From Advenella sp048381675 (lineage in GTDB: Bacteria > Pseudomonadota > Gammaproteobacteria > Burkholderiales > Burkholderiaceae_B), in the NCBI RefSeq assembly GCF_048381675.1, contig NZ_JBLWIS010000002.1:62001-126000 (forward strand): 64,000 nt of DNA, read 5' to 3'. The notes beneath the pieces are model-generated. The model did not search any database. It was not told the DNA's origin and was given only the letters and a program-made list of their open reading frames with translations. A program made the translations under genes and the position numbers. This document shows positions 41,370 through 50,231 of the stretch, piece by piece. Numbering within the stretch: position 1 is the first letter of the stretch; each line of letters opens with the position of its first letter.

Positions 41370-41959
41370 TGAGCGAAAAGGCGAAGGCCAAGGTAAAGCA
41401 AAAAAGTGTCCTGAAGGATGGCATGGATATTTCGCTGGCCAGCCAGATGATACAGCTGGGGGCGCGCTTGCAGGTTCTTGAGGCGGAAACCGATTTAAGC
41501 AGTGACCGTCTTTCCCGGCTGTATCATGAAATACATCATCGCTCACCCCCCAAGGGCATGTTGCCTTATTCCACTGACTGGTTCATGTCGTTTTACCAGA
41601 ATATTCATGCGACCTTGTTTTACAGCATTTACCTGAATCTGGTCAGTCACACAGAGACTCAAGGGATTCAGGCTGTTATTGATGCCTATACGCTTTACCT
41701 TGAGCATGATGAGGTAAAACGTGCCTGGGACAAGCAAAGCAATGAGCCGGTGTTGAGTTTTACCCGCGCCTGGATGCTGGTTAGGTTTTTTAACAGTGAT
41801 TTAATGCAGATGTCCACTTGTACACAATGCAACACTGCATTTGTAACCCATAAGCACGAGCTCGAAAATGGCTTTGTTTGTGTCATGTGCAAGCCGCCGG
41901 CCAGGATTGTTGGCATGCTTAACAAGCAAGCGACAACTTCTTATTACGGCAAATTTTAA
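41369..41959 (+). CDS. flhC: Flagellar transcriptional regulator FlhC
   Basis: FlhC is the second subunit of the flagellar master activator. The 196-residue protein has the zinc ligands Cys151, Cys154, Cys171 and Cys174 (CTQCNTAF and CVMC), and the family segments QMIQLGARLQVLEAETDLS, LYHEIHHRSPPKGMLPYSTD and YKLF-type ending KQATTSYYGKF. It starts with GTG at 41369, overlapping the flhD stop, with AGGAGG six bases before. Confidence 0.95.
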   Translation: MSEKAKAKVKQKSVLKDGMDISLASQMIQLGARLQVLEAETDLSSDRLSRLYHEIHHRSPPKGMLPYSTDWFMSFYQNIHATLFYSIYLNLVSHTETQGIQAVIDAYTLYLEHDEVKRAWDKQSNEPVLSFTRAWMLVRFFNSDLMQMSTCTQCNTAFVTHKHELENGFVCVMCKPPARIVGMLNKQATTSYYGKF

Positions 41960-42283
41960 CGGTTGTCCTGGCCTGGCAGCCAATGCCCAAATGCCTTTCT
42001 GCCATATTGGTTGGTGTCGGCAAGCGTTCATGAGCTTTAGTGATTTTGTCTTGCCAGGCCTTGATTGCCTGCAATACACGGTTATTAGTCATGCAGGCAA
42101 ACAAGTGGCAATCAAGTCCTATGTGCCTGCGCATCAAAGTGACATTTTCCGGTTGGATAGTGGCCGGTCTTGTGTCTAAAAAATTAAATAAATATTATTT
42201 GTTGACGTTAACAAACAGTACAGCACTGAAAATTATTAACAATTGTTGGCTGACTTAAACAGCCTGGATGGATTGCTTGAATC
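41960..42283. other. Gap between flhC and the Aer-like gene
   Basis: A 324-base gap. It contains a 9-base inverted pair (GGCCTGGCA near 41971 and TGCCAGGCC near 42053) and, close to the downstream gene, a dyad at 42198-42215 listed separately. A 72-codon minus-strand frame at 41919-42137 overlaps flhC and lacks a ribosome-binding site; it is not called as a gene. Confidence 0.55.
42198..42215. promoter_or_regulatory. Palindromic operator-like site upstream of the Aer-like gene
   Basis: TTTGTTGACGTTAACAAA is an 18-base palindrome with a single mismatched pair. It lies 69 bases before the start codon of the Aer-like gene, a position fit for a repressor or activator site. The cognate regulator is unknown. 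Confidence 0.4.
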
Positions 42284-43867
42284 ATGCGTAAGAATTTGCC
42301 TGTTAACGATATTGAAACATTGGTCCAGGAAGACCAGTATCTCATCTCCAAAACCGATCTCAAGGGACGTATTACTTACTGCAATCCGGCTTTTGTTGAG
42401 ATAAGCGGCTTCACTCGGGAGGAGTTGATAGGCAAGCCGCATAATATTATTCGTCACCCTGATATGCCTGAACTGGCATTCCAGGATTTGTGGGAAAGCG
42501 TACAAAATAGAAAACCCTGGACGGGTCTGGTTAAAAACCGTCGCAAAGATGGCGGCTTTTACTGGGTGCTGGCCAACGTGACGCCTATCTTTCAGGGTAA
42601 TGAAGTGACGGGCTATGCTTCGGTCAGGGTTAAAGCCGATTCCGATAGCATTGCCAAAGCCGAAGCCCTGTACAGGCAGGTCAACAATGGCGAGAAAATA
42701 CCTTATACGATTAAACAGGGACGTAAAGTGCCGGTAGGGATTCGCCGGATGTTTGCCGGGGCAGGCCGTATTTTTCAGAAAGGATTTGCGCCTGGCCTGA
42801 TGCGGGCGGCCTTGTTGTCTGTGGCGGGCATGTTGTTCCCGGCGTGGCTGGCTGCCACCCAAACCCAATTGCCCGGTGGTAACCCGACCCTCTTCGGAAT
42901 CATGGCTTTGTTCATTCTTGGTATTGTGTTGCTGTCTCTGAAAATGGCCAGGGATATCAGGCAACCCATTCACGGTGCGGCTGACATTATTCGCCAGATT
43001 TCTGCAGGTAACCTGAGCAATAACGTTCATTCCATTCCTAAAAACGAGATGGGAGAGTTGTATTACTACCTGGACATGATGCGCAAGGCACTGATTGGTA
43101 TTAGTGGTGAAGTCATGGTTGGTGCGGATGCGAACTCCAGGATTGTGACTGCCTTGCAGAAAAACAGCCAGACACTGGCCATGCAAACGGATGATCAGGC
43201 GGCGTCATTGCAGGAAACAGCGGCCAGCCTTGAGGAATTGACGGTTACTGTTAAACAGAACGCCGAGAATGCACGTTCGGCCAACTCGATTGCCCTGGAG
43301 GGATTGCGGGTGGCGGAAAATGGTAGTGACAAAGTCAACCAGGTCGTGCGTTCAATGGAAGAAATGAATGACAGCTCAAGAAAAATTGAAAGCATAGTCA
43401 AGATTATTGAGGATATTGCATTTCAGACCAATCTCCTGGCGATTAATGCCAGTGTGGAATCTGCGCGTGCCGGTGAGGCAGGACGCGGATTTGGGGTGGT
43501 GGCTGCCGAGGTGCGCAATTTATCGCAAAAAAGTTCTGATGCCGCTAAGGAAATCAAGGCGCTGGTTCATGCTTCGGTGGAAGATGTCACGCAAAGTTCA
43601 CGTCTGGCAGAAGAGGCGGGCAGTGTGATGAAGGAAATCATGGATTCGGTGCAAGGTATGGTCAATATCATGGCTGAAATTTCCACGGCCTCGGTTGAGC
43701 AATCCAGTGGGCTGCAGCAAATCAATCTGGCGGTCAATCAGATGGATCATGCCGTGCACCAGAATTCGGCCATGGTGCAAAACCTGTCACAGACCTCTGT
43801 TGAATTGGGTCAGCAGGCACAGGAGCTTAAGCAATCCATCGGTGTGCTCAATAATATGCAGGGTTAA
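42284..43867 (+). CDS. Aer-like methyl-accepting chemotaxis / energy-taxis receptor
   Basis: This receptor senses redox state through a PAS domain and signals to CheA. The N-terminal PAS domain (about 10-120) shows the Aer pattern: YLISKTDLKGRITYCNPAF, GFTREELIGKPHNIIRHPDMP and WTGLVKNRRKDGGFYWVLAN. Two hydrophobic segments follow at about 166-190 and 202-222, then a HAMP-like region and the MCP signalling domain with EDIAFQTNLLAINASVESAR and AGEAGRGFGVVAAEVRNL. The C-terminus lacks an NWETF-type pentapeptide, as usual for Aer. 527 residues. Confidence 0.93.
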   Translation: MRKNLPVNDIETLVQEDQYLISKTDLKGRITYCNPAFVEISGFTREELIGKPHNIIRHPDMPELAFQDLWESVQNRKPWTGLVKNRRKDGGFYWVLANVTPIFQGNEVTGYASVRVKADSDSIAKAEALYRQVNNGEKIPYTIKQGRKVPVGIRRMFAGAGRIFQKGFAPGLMRAALLSVAGMLFPAWLAATQTQLPGGNPTLFGIMALFILGIVLLSLKMARDIRQPIHGAADIIRQISAGNLSNNVHSIPKNEMGELYYYLDMMRKALIGISGEVMVGADANSRIVTALQKNSQTLAMQTDDQAASLQETAASLEELTVTVKQNAENARSANSIALEGLRVAENGSDKVNQVVRSMEEMNDSSRKIESIVKIIEDIAFQTNLLAINASVESARAGEAGRGFGVVAAEVRNLSQKSSDAAKEIKALVHASVEDVTQSSRLAEEAGSVMKEIMDSVQGMVNIMAEISTASVEQSSGLQQINLAVNQMDHAVHQNSAMVQNLSQTSVELGQQAQELKQSIGVLNNMQG

Positions 43868-43992
43868 GCCCTGGCTAAATGCTGAAGTAAGCCGGTTTTT
43901 GCGGGCTGTTCTATTCAATAGGCGCGGCTCCTTGTCGCTACAATGATATTTTGGTCAGTTTTGGTGCCTTTGGGTACGGGTAAGGGGCTAGC

Positions 43993-44856
43993 GTGTTAGT
44001 CGTCATTGGATACGGTATTGTATTGGTTTGTGTTTTTGGGGCCTATATTGGTATGGGCGGGCACCTTAGTGCCCTTTTTCAGCCCCTTGAACTGCTGCTG
44101 ATTGGCGGTGCCGCATTGGGTGCCTATGTGGCGGCCAACAATATGCGTTCCATCAAACAGCTGGGTAACAGCTTGATGCGGCTTTTCAGAAAAAACAAAT
44201 ATGACAAGGCGCTGTATCTGGAAATTCTTTCATGCCTTTTTGTCATCACTCGAAAAGCCAAAAGCGAGGGCAAGAATGTGATTGAATCGCATATCGAAGC
44301 TCCGGAAGAAAGTGATATTTTCAGCCAGTTTCCCATGGTGCTTGAGGATAAAAGGGTGCTGAATTTCATCTGTGATTATTTTCGGATGATTATTAGCAGC
44401 AACATGAGTGCTTTTGAGCTTGAGCAGCTCATGGATGAAGAAATTGACACCTGTCGCCACGAAATGAATGTGCCGGTAAAAGGGCTCAAGGCGGTGGGCG
44501 ATGGTCTTCCGGCATTTGGTATTGTGGCTGCCGTGTTGGGTGTTGTTAAGGCACTCGCAGCCATTGATCAGCCCCCCGCCATTCTGGGAGACCTGATTTC
44601 CAAGGCGATGGTGGGTACCTTCCTGGGTATCTTGATGGCGTATGGTTTTGTGTATCCGGTGAGTGATGCGATCGATCGCCGTAACAACGAAAGCGTCAAG
44701 ACCCTGGAGTGCATCAAAGTCACCTTGCTGGCCTATATGCACGGCTATTTGCCGGCTGTTGCGGTCGAATTTGGTCGTAAAGTCCTGTTTTCCTCGGTTC
44801 GTCCCTCATTCGCGGAGCTAGATGAGCAGGTTCAATTGTCCAAGTCAGCCAAGTAA
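43993..44856 (+). CDS. motA: Flagellar motor stator protein MotA
   Basis: MotA is the four-helix proton-conducting stator subunit around MotB. The 287-residue protein starts with GTG at 43993 (AAGGGG upstream) and shows LLIGGAALGAYVAANNMRSI, the cytoplasmic region with DEEIDTCRHEMN, and the pair of conserved helices GDGLPAFGIVAAVLGVVKAL and GTFLGILMAYGFVYPVSDAID. The Pro-containing AIDQPPAILG loop is conserved. motB follows 9 bases later. Confidence 0.96.
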   Translation: MLVVIGYGIVLVCVFGAYIGMGGHLSALFQPLELLLIGGAALGAYVAANNMRSIKQLGNSLMRLFRKNKYDKALYLEILSCLFVITRKAKSEGKNVIESHIEAPEESDIFSQFPMVLEDKRVLNFICDYFRMIISSNMSAFELEQLMDEEIDTCRHEMNVPVKGLKAVGDGLPAFGIVAAVLGVVKALAAIDQPPAILGDLISKAMVGTFLGILMAYGFVYPVSDAIDRRNNESVKTLECIKVTLLAYMHGYLPAVAVEFGRKVLFSSVRPSFAELDEQVQLSKSAK

Positions 44857-44865
44857 TCGTAAAGT

Positions 44866-46716
44866 ATGTCAGGTAATGCACCTCGTATAGTTGTCCGGAA
44901 AAAACGCGCTTCACATGATGAGGGCCATTCGGGCGGTTCATGGAAGATTGCTTATGCAGACTTCATGACTGCCATGATGGCTTTTTTTCTGGTGATGTGG
45001 ATTTTGTCGCTGGTGCCCAAAAGCGAACTTAAAGATCTGGCCGATTATTTCAGACGGCCGCTTATTTCAGCCGTGACCGGCGATCCTCATACGCCAGCCA
45101 CCAGAAACGTGATTCCTGGCGGGGGTACGCCATCTCCGATTCCCACCAAAAGCGCCTTGCAGGAAATTACCGCCCTGATTCCGCAGGTTAGCCGTAGCGA
45201 ACAGAGTGAAGATAACGAGCGTCTGGAAAACCTGAAACGCAATGTTGATTTGCAAATTGAAAACAATCCGACCCTGAAAAACTTCAAGCCACAAATGGTC
45301 ATGGATATGACGCCAGAAGGTTTGCGCATTCAGATTCTGGATAATCAGCAACAGCCCATGTTTGCCACCGGCAGTGCACGGCTTAATCCGGAAATGATTT
45401 ACATCCTTAAAGAGCTGGCGCCATTGCTCAATGACATGCCTAATGGGATATCCATTAGTGGCCATACCGATGCCACCCAATATGTTACCGGTGAACATGC
45501 CTATAGCAATTGGGAGCTGTCAGCGGATCGGGCAAACTCTGCCCGGCAGGCGCTGGTGAATAATGGCCTGTCTGAAAGCAAGGTAAGAAGGATACTGGGC
45601 TTGTCTTCCACGATTAACCTGGTCAAGGATGATCCGTATTCGCCCATTAACCGGCGCATCAGCATTGTGGTGCTGAATCATAAAACAGAGCAAATGCTTG
45701 AGAAAATGAATGCGTCTCCTGGTCTGAAGCAGGAAGACCTGGATGCCAGGCTGAGACAGGAAAAAGACAAGCAGGAGGGTTCTGCCACCTCATCTTTAAG
45801 CAGCATGCAAAGTCTTTCGCCTTCGATTAATTCCGCTACCCTGGCGGCACCGCCTGAAAATACCCCTGAATTGTTTGCCCGGCAGGAGCCTGTGCGGCCA
45901 CAGGGCGCGGTATCAGTGGCTCAGGATGCGATTGCCGCTCCAGTGCTTGCCGGCCAGGCAATGGCTGGTCAGGTTGCCAGTGATAAGGCGGTTCAGCTGG
46001 TTCAGGGCCTGGGTGACAGCGGTTATGATATTGAGCAGATCATGCCTTCACCTGTCAGCAGGCAGGAAAGTATCCTGTGGCAGACTGCCGATACGGTTGT
46101 AGGTTCGCTGGTGGGTACCGCCACGGCAGCCATTGCTCCCTCATTGCCGCCAGAGCAGGTTTCAACCACATCGCTGGTGTCACAAAATAAAAATCAGAAT
46201 TTGCCCCGGGAAACCAAGGAAATTGAAAATCCTGCCGTTAATGTAAACAGGGCGTTTGAAAATTCGCCAGCTTCAGATAAACCAGTAGTGCCAGCGAAGA
46301 AAACAACTTCAGACAAGAACAATGCTTCCGGGAAGAAGCCTGTTTCAGCCAAGGGTAATATTTCGGAGAAGAAAGCGCCTTCAACCAAACAAGCGGCTTC
46401 AACCAGGCAAGCGGCTTCAGGGAAGAAGTCGGCCTCAACACAGAAAGCGGCCCCGGTAAAGAAAGCTGCGCCGGCAAAGAAAGCGGCCCCAGCCAAAAGC
46501 GTCAATCCGGAAGTGAAGGGCGACGCCGGGAAGAAGGGAATCATCGCAAAGCAGGGAATGCCTCTGCAAAAGGCAAACCCGGATAACAAGGTTTCGTCTG
46601 TGAGTAAAAGCGGCTCCAGGAGTACCTCCGGCCCGGCCAAGCCAGGCCCTTCGACCAGAGCGGTCGAGACGGAAATTGATCTCAGGAGTATTCTTCACAA
46701 CAATTTTTATCAGTGA
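44866..46716 (+). CDS. motB: Flagellar motor stator protein MotB with very long Lys/Ala-rich C-terminal tail
   Basis: MotB anchors the stator to peptidoglycan and carries the proton-binding Asp32 in YADFMTAMMAFFLVMW. The OmpA-like peptidoglycan-binding domain spans about 145-285 (ISGHTDATQ near 196 and NWELSADRANSAR). The protein has 616 residues against about 300 usual. The extra ~320 residues are low complexity: first Ser/Gln/Ala-rich, then from about 465 to 575 strongly basic, with runs such as KKAAPVKKAAPAKKAAPAK that resemble histone H1-like proteins. This tail would be periplasmic. Confidence 0.94.
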   Translation: MSGNAPRIVVRKKRASHDEGHSGGSWKIAYADFMTAMMAFFLVMWILSLVPKSELKDLADYFRRPLISAVTGDPHTPATRNVIPGGGTPSPIPTKSALQEITALIPQVSRSEQSEDNERLENLKRNVDLQIENNPTLKNFKPQMVMDMTPEGLRIQILDNQQQPMFATGSARLNPEMIYILKELAPLLNDMPNGISISGHTDATQYVTGEHAYSNWELSADRANSARQALVNNGLSESKVRRILGLSSTINLVKDDPYSPINRRISIVVLNHKTEQMLEKMNASPGLKQEDLDARLRQEKDKQEGSATSSLSSMQSLSPSINSATLAAPPENTPELFARQEPVRPQGAVSVAQDAIAAPVLAGQAMAGQVASDKAVQLVQGLGDSGYDIEQIMPSPVSRQESILWQTADTVVGSLVGTATAAIAPSLPPEQVSTTSLVSQNKNQNLPRETKEIENPAVNVNRAFENSPASDKPVVPAKKTTSDKNNASGKKPVSAKGNISEKKAPSTKQAASTRQAASGKKSASTQKAAPVKKAAPAKKAAPAKSVNPEVKGDAGKKGIIAKQGMPLQKANPDNKVSSVSKSGSRSTSGPAKPGPSTRAVETEIDLRSILHNNFYQ

Positions 46717-46728
46717 CAGACAAGGTAT

Positions 46729-48909
46729 ATGAGCAGCCCAGATTTAAGTGAGTTTCATGATACGTTTTTTGACGAGGCCCAAGAACTTCTTCAGGGTATG
46801 GAACAGACCCTGTTGTCCCTGGATCCTGAATCGCCCGATCACGAATCACTGAATGCGATTTTTCGTTGTGCCCATTCCATCAAGGGTGGAGCGGCTGCTT
46901 TTGGGGTTTTTGATGATCTGGTCAGCACAACGCATAAACTGGAAAATATTCTTGACCTGGTTCGTAATGGGAAAATGCCCCTGACGCATGAGGCGATCAG
47001 TGTTTTTCTAAAAGCCAAAGATGTGTTGTGGGACCTTGTGCAGGCTTATCGGGAGCAAAAGGAGCCTGGCAGTGAAAGCGCACGCGAATTGCTGGCCATG
47101 TTGCAACAACTAAGCGAAGCAAAACCAGCTGAAGCAAAAACAGCTACACAAAGTGTATCAGGGCAAGCCGTCCAACCTATTGAGACCGCCGTTGCCCAGG
47201 AAGAAACGCCGCCGGAAAAACCGGCAACAACACCGGATGTAGTGATTCCCGAAGGTGAAAAACTGCTTAAGGTTACCCTGTTTGATGTGTCGGAAAAAGA
47301 CCGTTTGTCTTTGCATAATGAAATGGGCATTATGGGGACCCATATCCGTCAATCAAGTTCAGGCAATGAGCATTATTACTGGCTAAGTTCTGCCTTGCCC
47401 CCCGAAGACATTATTGCCGTGTGTTGCTTTGTGATTGATGAGTCACAAATTAAAGTGGAAGAAGACAAGCCTGTCGCACAACTGCCTTCTACAGAGGTCC
47501 CGGAACAGATAGCGGTAACCCCTGAACCGGTACCAACACCAGTACCAGCGACGTTGTCGTCTTCGCCTGTCGTGGAGCCCACGCCTGGTCCGACACCTGC
47601 ACCCGCTTCGGCCCCCGTCCTGACGGCAAAAACCGTTAGCGCGGCACCGGTAAAACAGGCCTTGCCCAAAACAGCGGCCGCCAGTAAAGAAAGCGGCACG
47701 ATTCGTGTGCCCATCCAGAAAGTCGATCAACTGGTCAATCAGGTGGGTGAGATGGTAATTAACCAGTCCATTCTGATGCAAGCCAACCAGTCACTGGACC
47801 CGATTGCACACGCCTCGTTGATCCAGGATATTGAGCATATGGGCAGTGCCTTGCGGACCCTGCAGGAAGCGATCATGGCTTTGCGCATGATGCCCATGGA
47901 TTATGCCTTCGGACGGTTCCCACGGCTGGTGCGGGAAACGGCGGGCAAACTGGGCAAGCAAATTGAACTGATTACCAAGGGCGGTGGTACCGAGCTGGAC
48001 AAAGGCCTGATAGAGCGCATGATAGATCCCTTGACTCACTTGATTCGCAACAGTCTCGACCATGGCATTGAAATGCCTGAAAAGCGCATTGCGTCCGATA
48101 AGGACCCGGTGGGAAAAATCACCATCAGCGCGCAGCACCAGGGCGGTCGGATCATTATTGAGGTGATTGATGATGGCGCTGGCATGGATCGAGAAAAATT
48201 AATTAACAAAGCCATTGAAAAAGGCCTGCCCGCCTCGCACAACATGACGGATGACCAGGCATTCATGCTTATTTTTGAAGCCGGATTTTCTACTGCGGAA
48301 AAAGTGACTGATGTCTCAGGTCGTGGCGTAGGCATGGATGTTGTCAAGCGTAATATCCAGGAACTGGGTGGTTTGACGCAGATCGAATCGGAAAAGGGCA
48401 AGGGCACGACAATCCGGATCTCACTGCCGCTAACGCTGGCTATTATGGATGGCATGACCGTGCAGTCGGGTAAAGAGCGGTTTGTGCTTCCCCTGAGCCA
48501 TATTGTTGAATGCCTGCAACCAAGCAGTGATCAGATCCGTATTCTTGAGGAAAACAAGGCCTTGCTGTTATTGCGAGGCGAGCACTTGCCCATTATTAAT
48601 TTGTGGGAAATTTTTTCTATTCCCAATACCGAGCGTGACCTGGAAAAGTCTATTATTGCCGTTTTACAGGTTGGCAAAAGCCGGTATGCGCTGGCGGTTG
48701 ACCAGCTGTTGGGACAGCATCAAATCGTGGTTAAAAACCTTGAAACACATTTCAAACGGGTGCCAGGTGTTTCCGGGGCCACCATTTTGGGTGATGGCAG
48801 TGTTGCCCTGATTCTGGACGCGGCGGCCATTCTTGAGCAAAACAGGCTCGGATTGGTGCCTTATGGCTCGGGATTCAATAGCCCTGTATTACAACAAGAG
48901 AGAGTTTAA
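46729..48909 (+). CDS. cheA: Chemotaxis histidine kinase CheA
   Basis: CheA autophosphorylates and passes phosphate to CheY and CheB. The 726-residue protein has the Hpt domain with phosphoacceptor His49 (FRCAHSIKGGAAAFG), a P2-like small domain at about 183-250, a Pro/Ala/Thr-rich linker, the dimerisation domain, the kinase domain with LIRNSLDHGIE (N box), DDGAGMD (G1) and SGRGVGMDVVK (G2), and a C-terminal CheW-like domain. motB is 12 bases upstream and cheW 2 bases downstream. Confidence 0.97.
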   Translation: MSSPDLSEFHDTFFDEAQELLQGMEQTLLSLDPESPDHESLNAIFRCAHSIKGGAAAFGVFDDLVSTTHKLENILDLVRNGKMPLTHEAISVFLKAKDVLWDLVQAYREQKEPGSESARELLAMLQQLSEAKPAEAKTATQSVSGQAVQPIETAVAQEETPPEKPATTPDVVIPEGEKLLKVTLFDVSEKDRLSLHNEMGIMGTHIRQSSSGNEHYYWLSSALPPEDIIAVCCFVIDESQIKVEEDKPVAQLPSTEVPEQIAVTPEPVPTPVPATLSSSPVVEPTPGPTPAPASAPVLTAKTVSAAPVKQALPKTAAASKESGTIRVPIQKVDQLVNQVGEMVINQSILMQANQSLDPIAHASLIQDIEHMGSALRTLQEAIMALRMMPMDYAFGRFPRLVRETAGKLGKQIELITKGGGTELDKGLIERMIDPLTHLIRNSLDHGIEMPEKRIASDKDPVGKITISAQHQGGRIIIEVIDDGAGMDREKLINKAIEKGLPASHNMTDDQAFMLIFEAGFSTAEKVTDVSGRGVGMDVVKRNIQELGGLTQIESEKGKGTTIRISLPLTLAIMDGMTVQSGKERFVLPLSHIVECLQPSSDQIRILEENKALLLLRGEHLPIINLWEIFSIPNTERDLEKSIIAVLQVGKSRYALAVDQLLGQHQIVVKNLETHFKRVPGVSGATILGDGSVALILDAAAILEQNRLGLVPYGSGFNSPVLQQERV

Positions 48910-48911
48910 GC

Positions 48912-49391
48912 ATGAGTCAGGAAAAAAAAGATGAGCTGAATTATCACTGTCTGGTGTTTTGTGTCGATGGGCAGGAATTTGCCATTGATATCCTGAAAGT
49001 CCAGGAAATCAGGGAATATCAGCCGGTAAACGTGACGCGCGTGGCACATATGCCTTCGTATATACAGGGGTTGATCAACCTGCGTGGGCAAATTATTCCC
49101 ATTATTGACCTTCGCATCAAACTGAAAGTGAGTGAAGTGGAGTACACCCCGCAAACCGTGGTGATTATTCTGGGTTTATCAGACCGTATTGTGGGCATTG
49201 TGGTGGATAGCGTGTCAAATGTAGAGTTAATAGCCAAAAACACCATTGAACCGCCTCCCAATGTGAATAATCCTGCACCGTATTTAATTGGACTGACCAC
49301 TTATAAAGACGAATTATTGCAAATAGTAGATGTTGAAAAACTGATTGATCACGAGCACTGGACGTTAAGTGACATCAACCAGGAGGCGTGA
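48912..49391 (+). CDS. cheW: Chemotaxis adaptor protein CheW
   Basis: CheW couples receptors to CheA. The 159 residues show the standard fold: LVFCVDGQEFAIDILKVQEI, PSYIQGLINLRGQIIPIID, VVIILGLSDRIVGIVVDSV and a C-terminal LLQIVDVEKLI. The start lies two bases after the cheA stop. Its stop TGA overlaps the cheR start by one base. Confidence 0.96.
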   Translation: MSQEKKDELNYHCLVFCVDGQEFAIDILKVQEIREYQPVNVTRVAHMPSYIQGLINLRGQIIPIIDLRIKLKVSEVEYTPQTVVIILGLSDRIVGIVVDSVSNVELIAKNTIEPPPNVNNPAPYLIGLTTYKDELLQIVDVEKLIDHEHWTLSDINQEA

Positions 49392-50212
49392 TGGATGCCC
49401 TGACAAGATCGGCATGGACGGATGCCAGCTATAAGCATGCCCTGAAAATGCTCCACGATAGAAGCGGTATTATCGTGGGCGAGCATAAAATGAAATCAAG
49501 TGAGAGATTGCTTGAGGGCTTGCGTAAAGAGTTCGGTTTTGTAACCATTGACGATTTTCTGATGGCGCTGGACAAAGACAGGGATCACACCGGGTGGCCT
49601 GCGTTTATCAACAGTTTTACCATTAACCACACCGCGTTTTTCAGGGAGCCGCATCACTTTGAAATTCTGGCGCAGCATATAGAAAAGCTCCGGACCAATT
49701 GTGCCATATGGTGTGCTTCCTGTTCTACCGGGGAAGAACCCTATTCGATTGCGATGGTGCTGAATGAAATCGTGGGTGAACAGGCGGCTTGCCCCAGGAT
49801 TGTGGCCACAGACATAGACAGCCAGGCGCTTAAAAGAGCCAAGGCGGGTGTTTACAGTCTTGACAGATTGACGGGTATTTCCGAAGAGCGCCTGCGCAGG
49901 CATTTTCTGAAAGGCAATAATCAATTTGATGGCAAGGCCAAAGTCAAACCGGCCTTAAGCGCCAGGGTAGAATTTTCCGAATTGAACCTGATGTCGTTTT
50001 CATGGCCAAAGCCCGCCATGTTTGACGTGATTTTCTGTCGCAATACCATGATTTATTTTGACCACGATACGCAGGTGCGTCTGGTGGCAAACTTTGCGCG
50101 TTCGATGAAGCCGGGTGGCTTATTGTTTATTGGCCACTCTGAAACCCTGGCATCTACTACAGACCAGTTTACCCTGTTGGGACAAACTGTATACAAGCGC
50201 AATAATCGTTAG
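49391..50212 (+). CDS. cheR: Chemotaxis protein methyltransferase CheR
   Basis: CheR methylates receptor glutamates with S-adenosylmethionine. The 273-residue protein shows the N-terminal helical domain, NHTAFFREPHHFEIL, the SAM-binding WCASCSTGEEPYSIAMV and DVIFCRNTMIYFD. AGGAGG lies 4 bases before the ATG at 49391, so this start is preferred over a GTG one codon earlier. It overlaps the cheW stop codon by one base. Confidence 0.96.
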   Translation: MDALTRSAWTDASYKHALKMLHDRSGIIVGEHKMKSSERLLEGLRKEFGFVTIDDFLMALDKDRDHTGWPAFINSFTINHTAFFREPHHFEILAQHIEKLRTNCAIWCASCSTGEEPYSIAMVLNEIVGEQAACPRIVATDIDSQALKRAKAGVYSLDRLTGISEERLRRHFLKGNNQFDGKAKVKPALSARVEFSELNLMSFSWPKPAMFDVIFCRNTMIYFDHDTQVRLVANFARSMKPGGLLFIGHSETLASTTDQFTLLGQTVYKRNNR

Positions 50213-50231
50213 TTTTAAAGCAAGAAGAAAT

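Noticed and set aside
41919..42137. 72-codon minus-strand frame between flhC and the Aer-like gene
   Set aside because: It starts with TTG without a ribosome-binding site and runs into flhC on the opposite strand; the sequence resembles nothing recognised.
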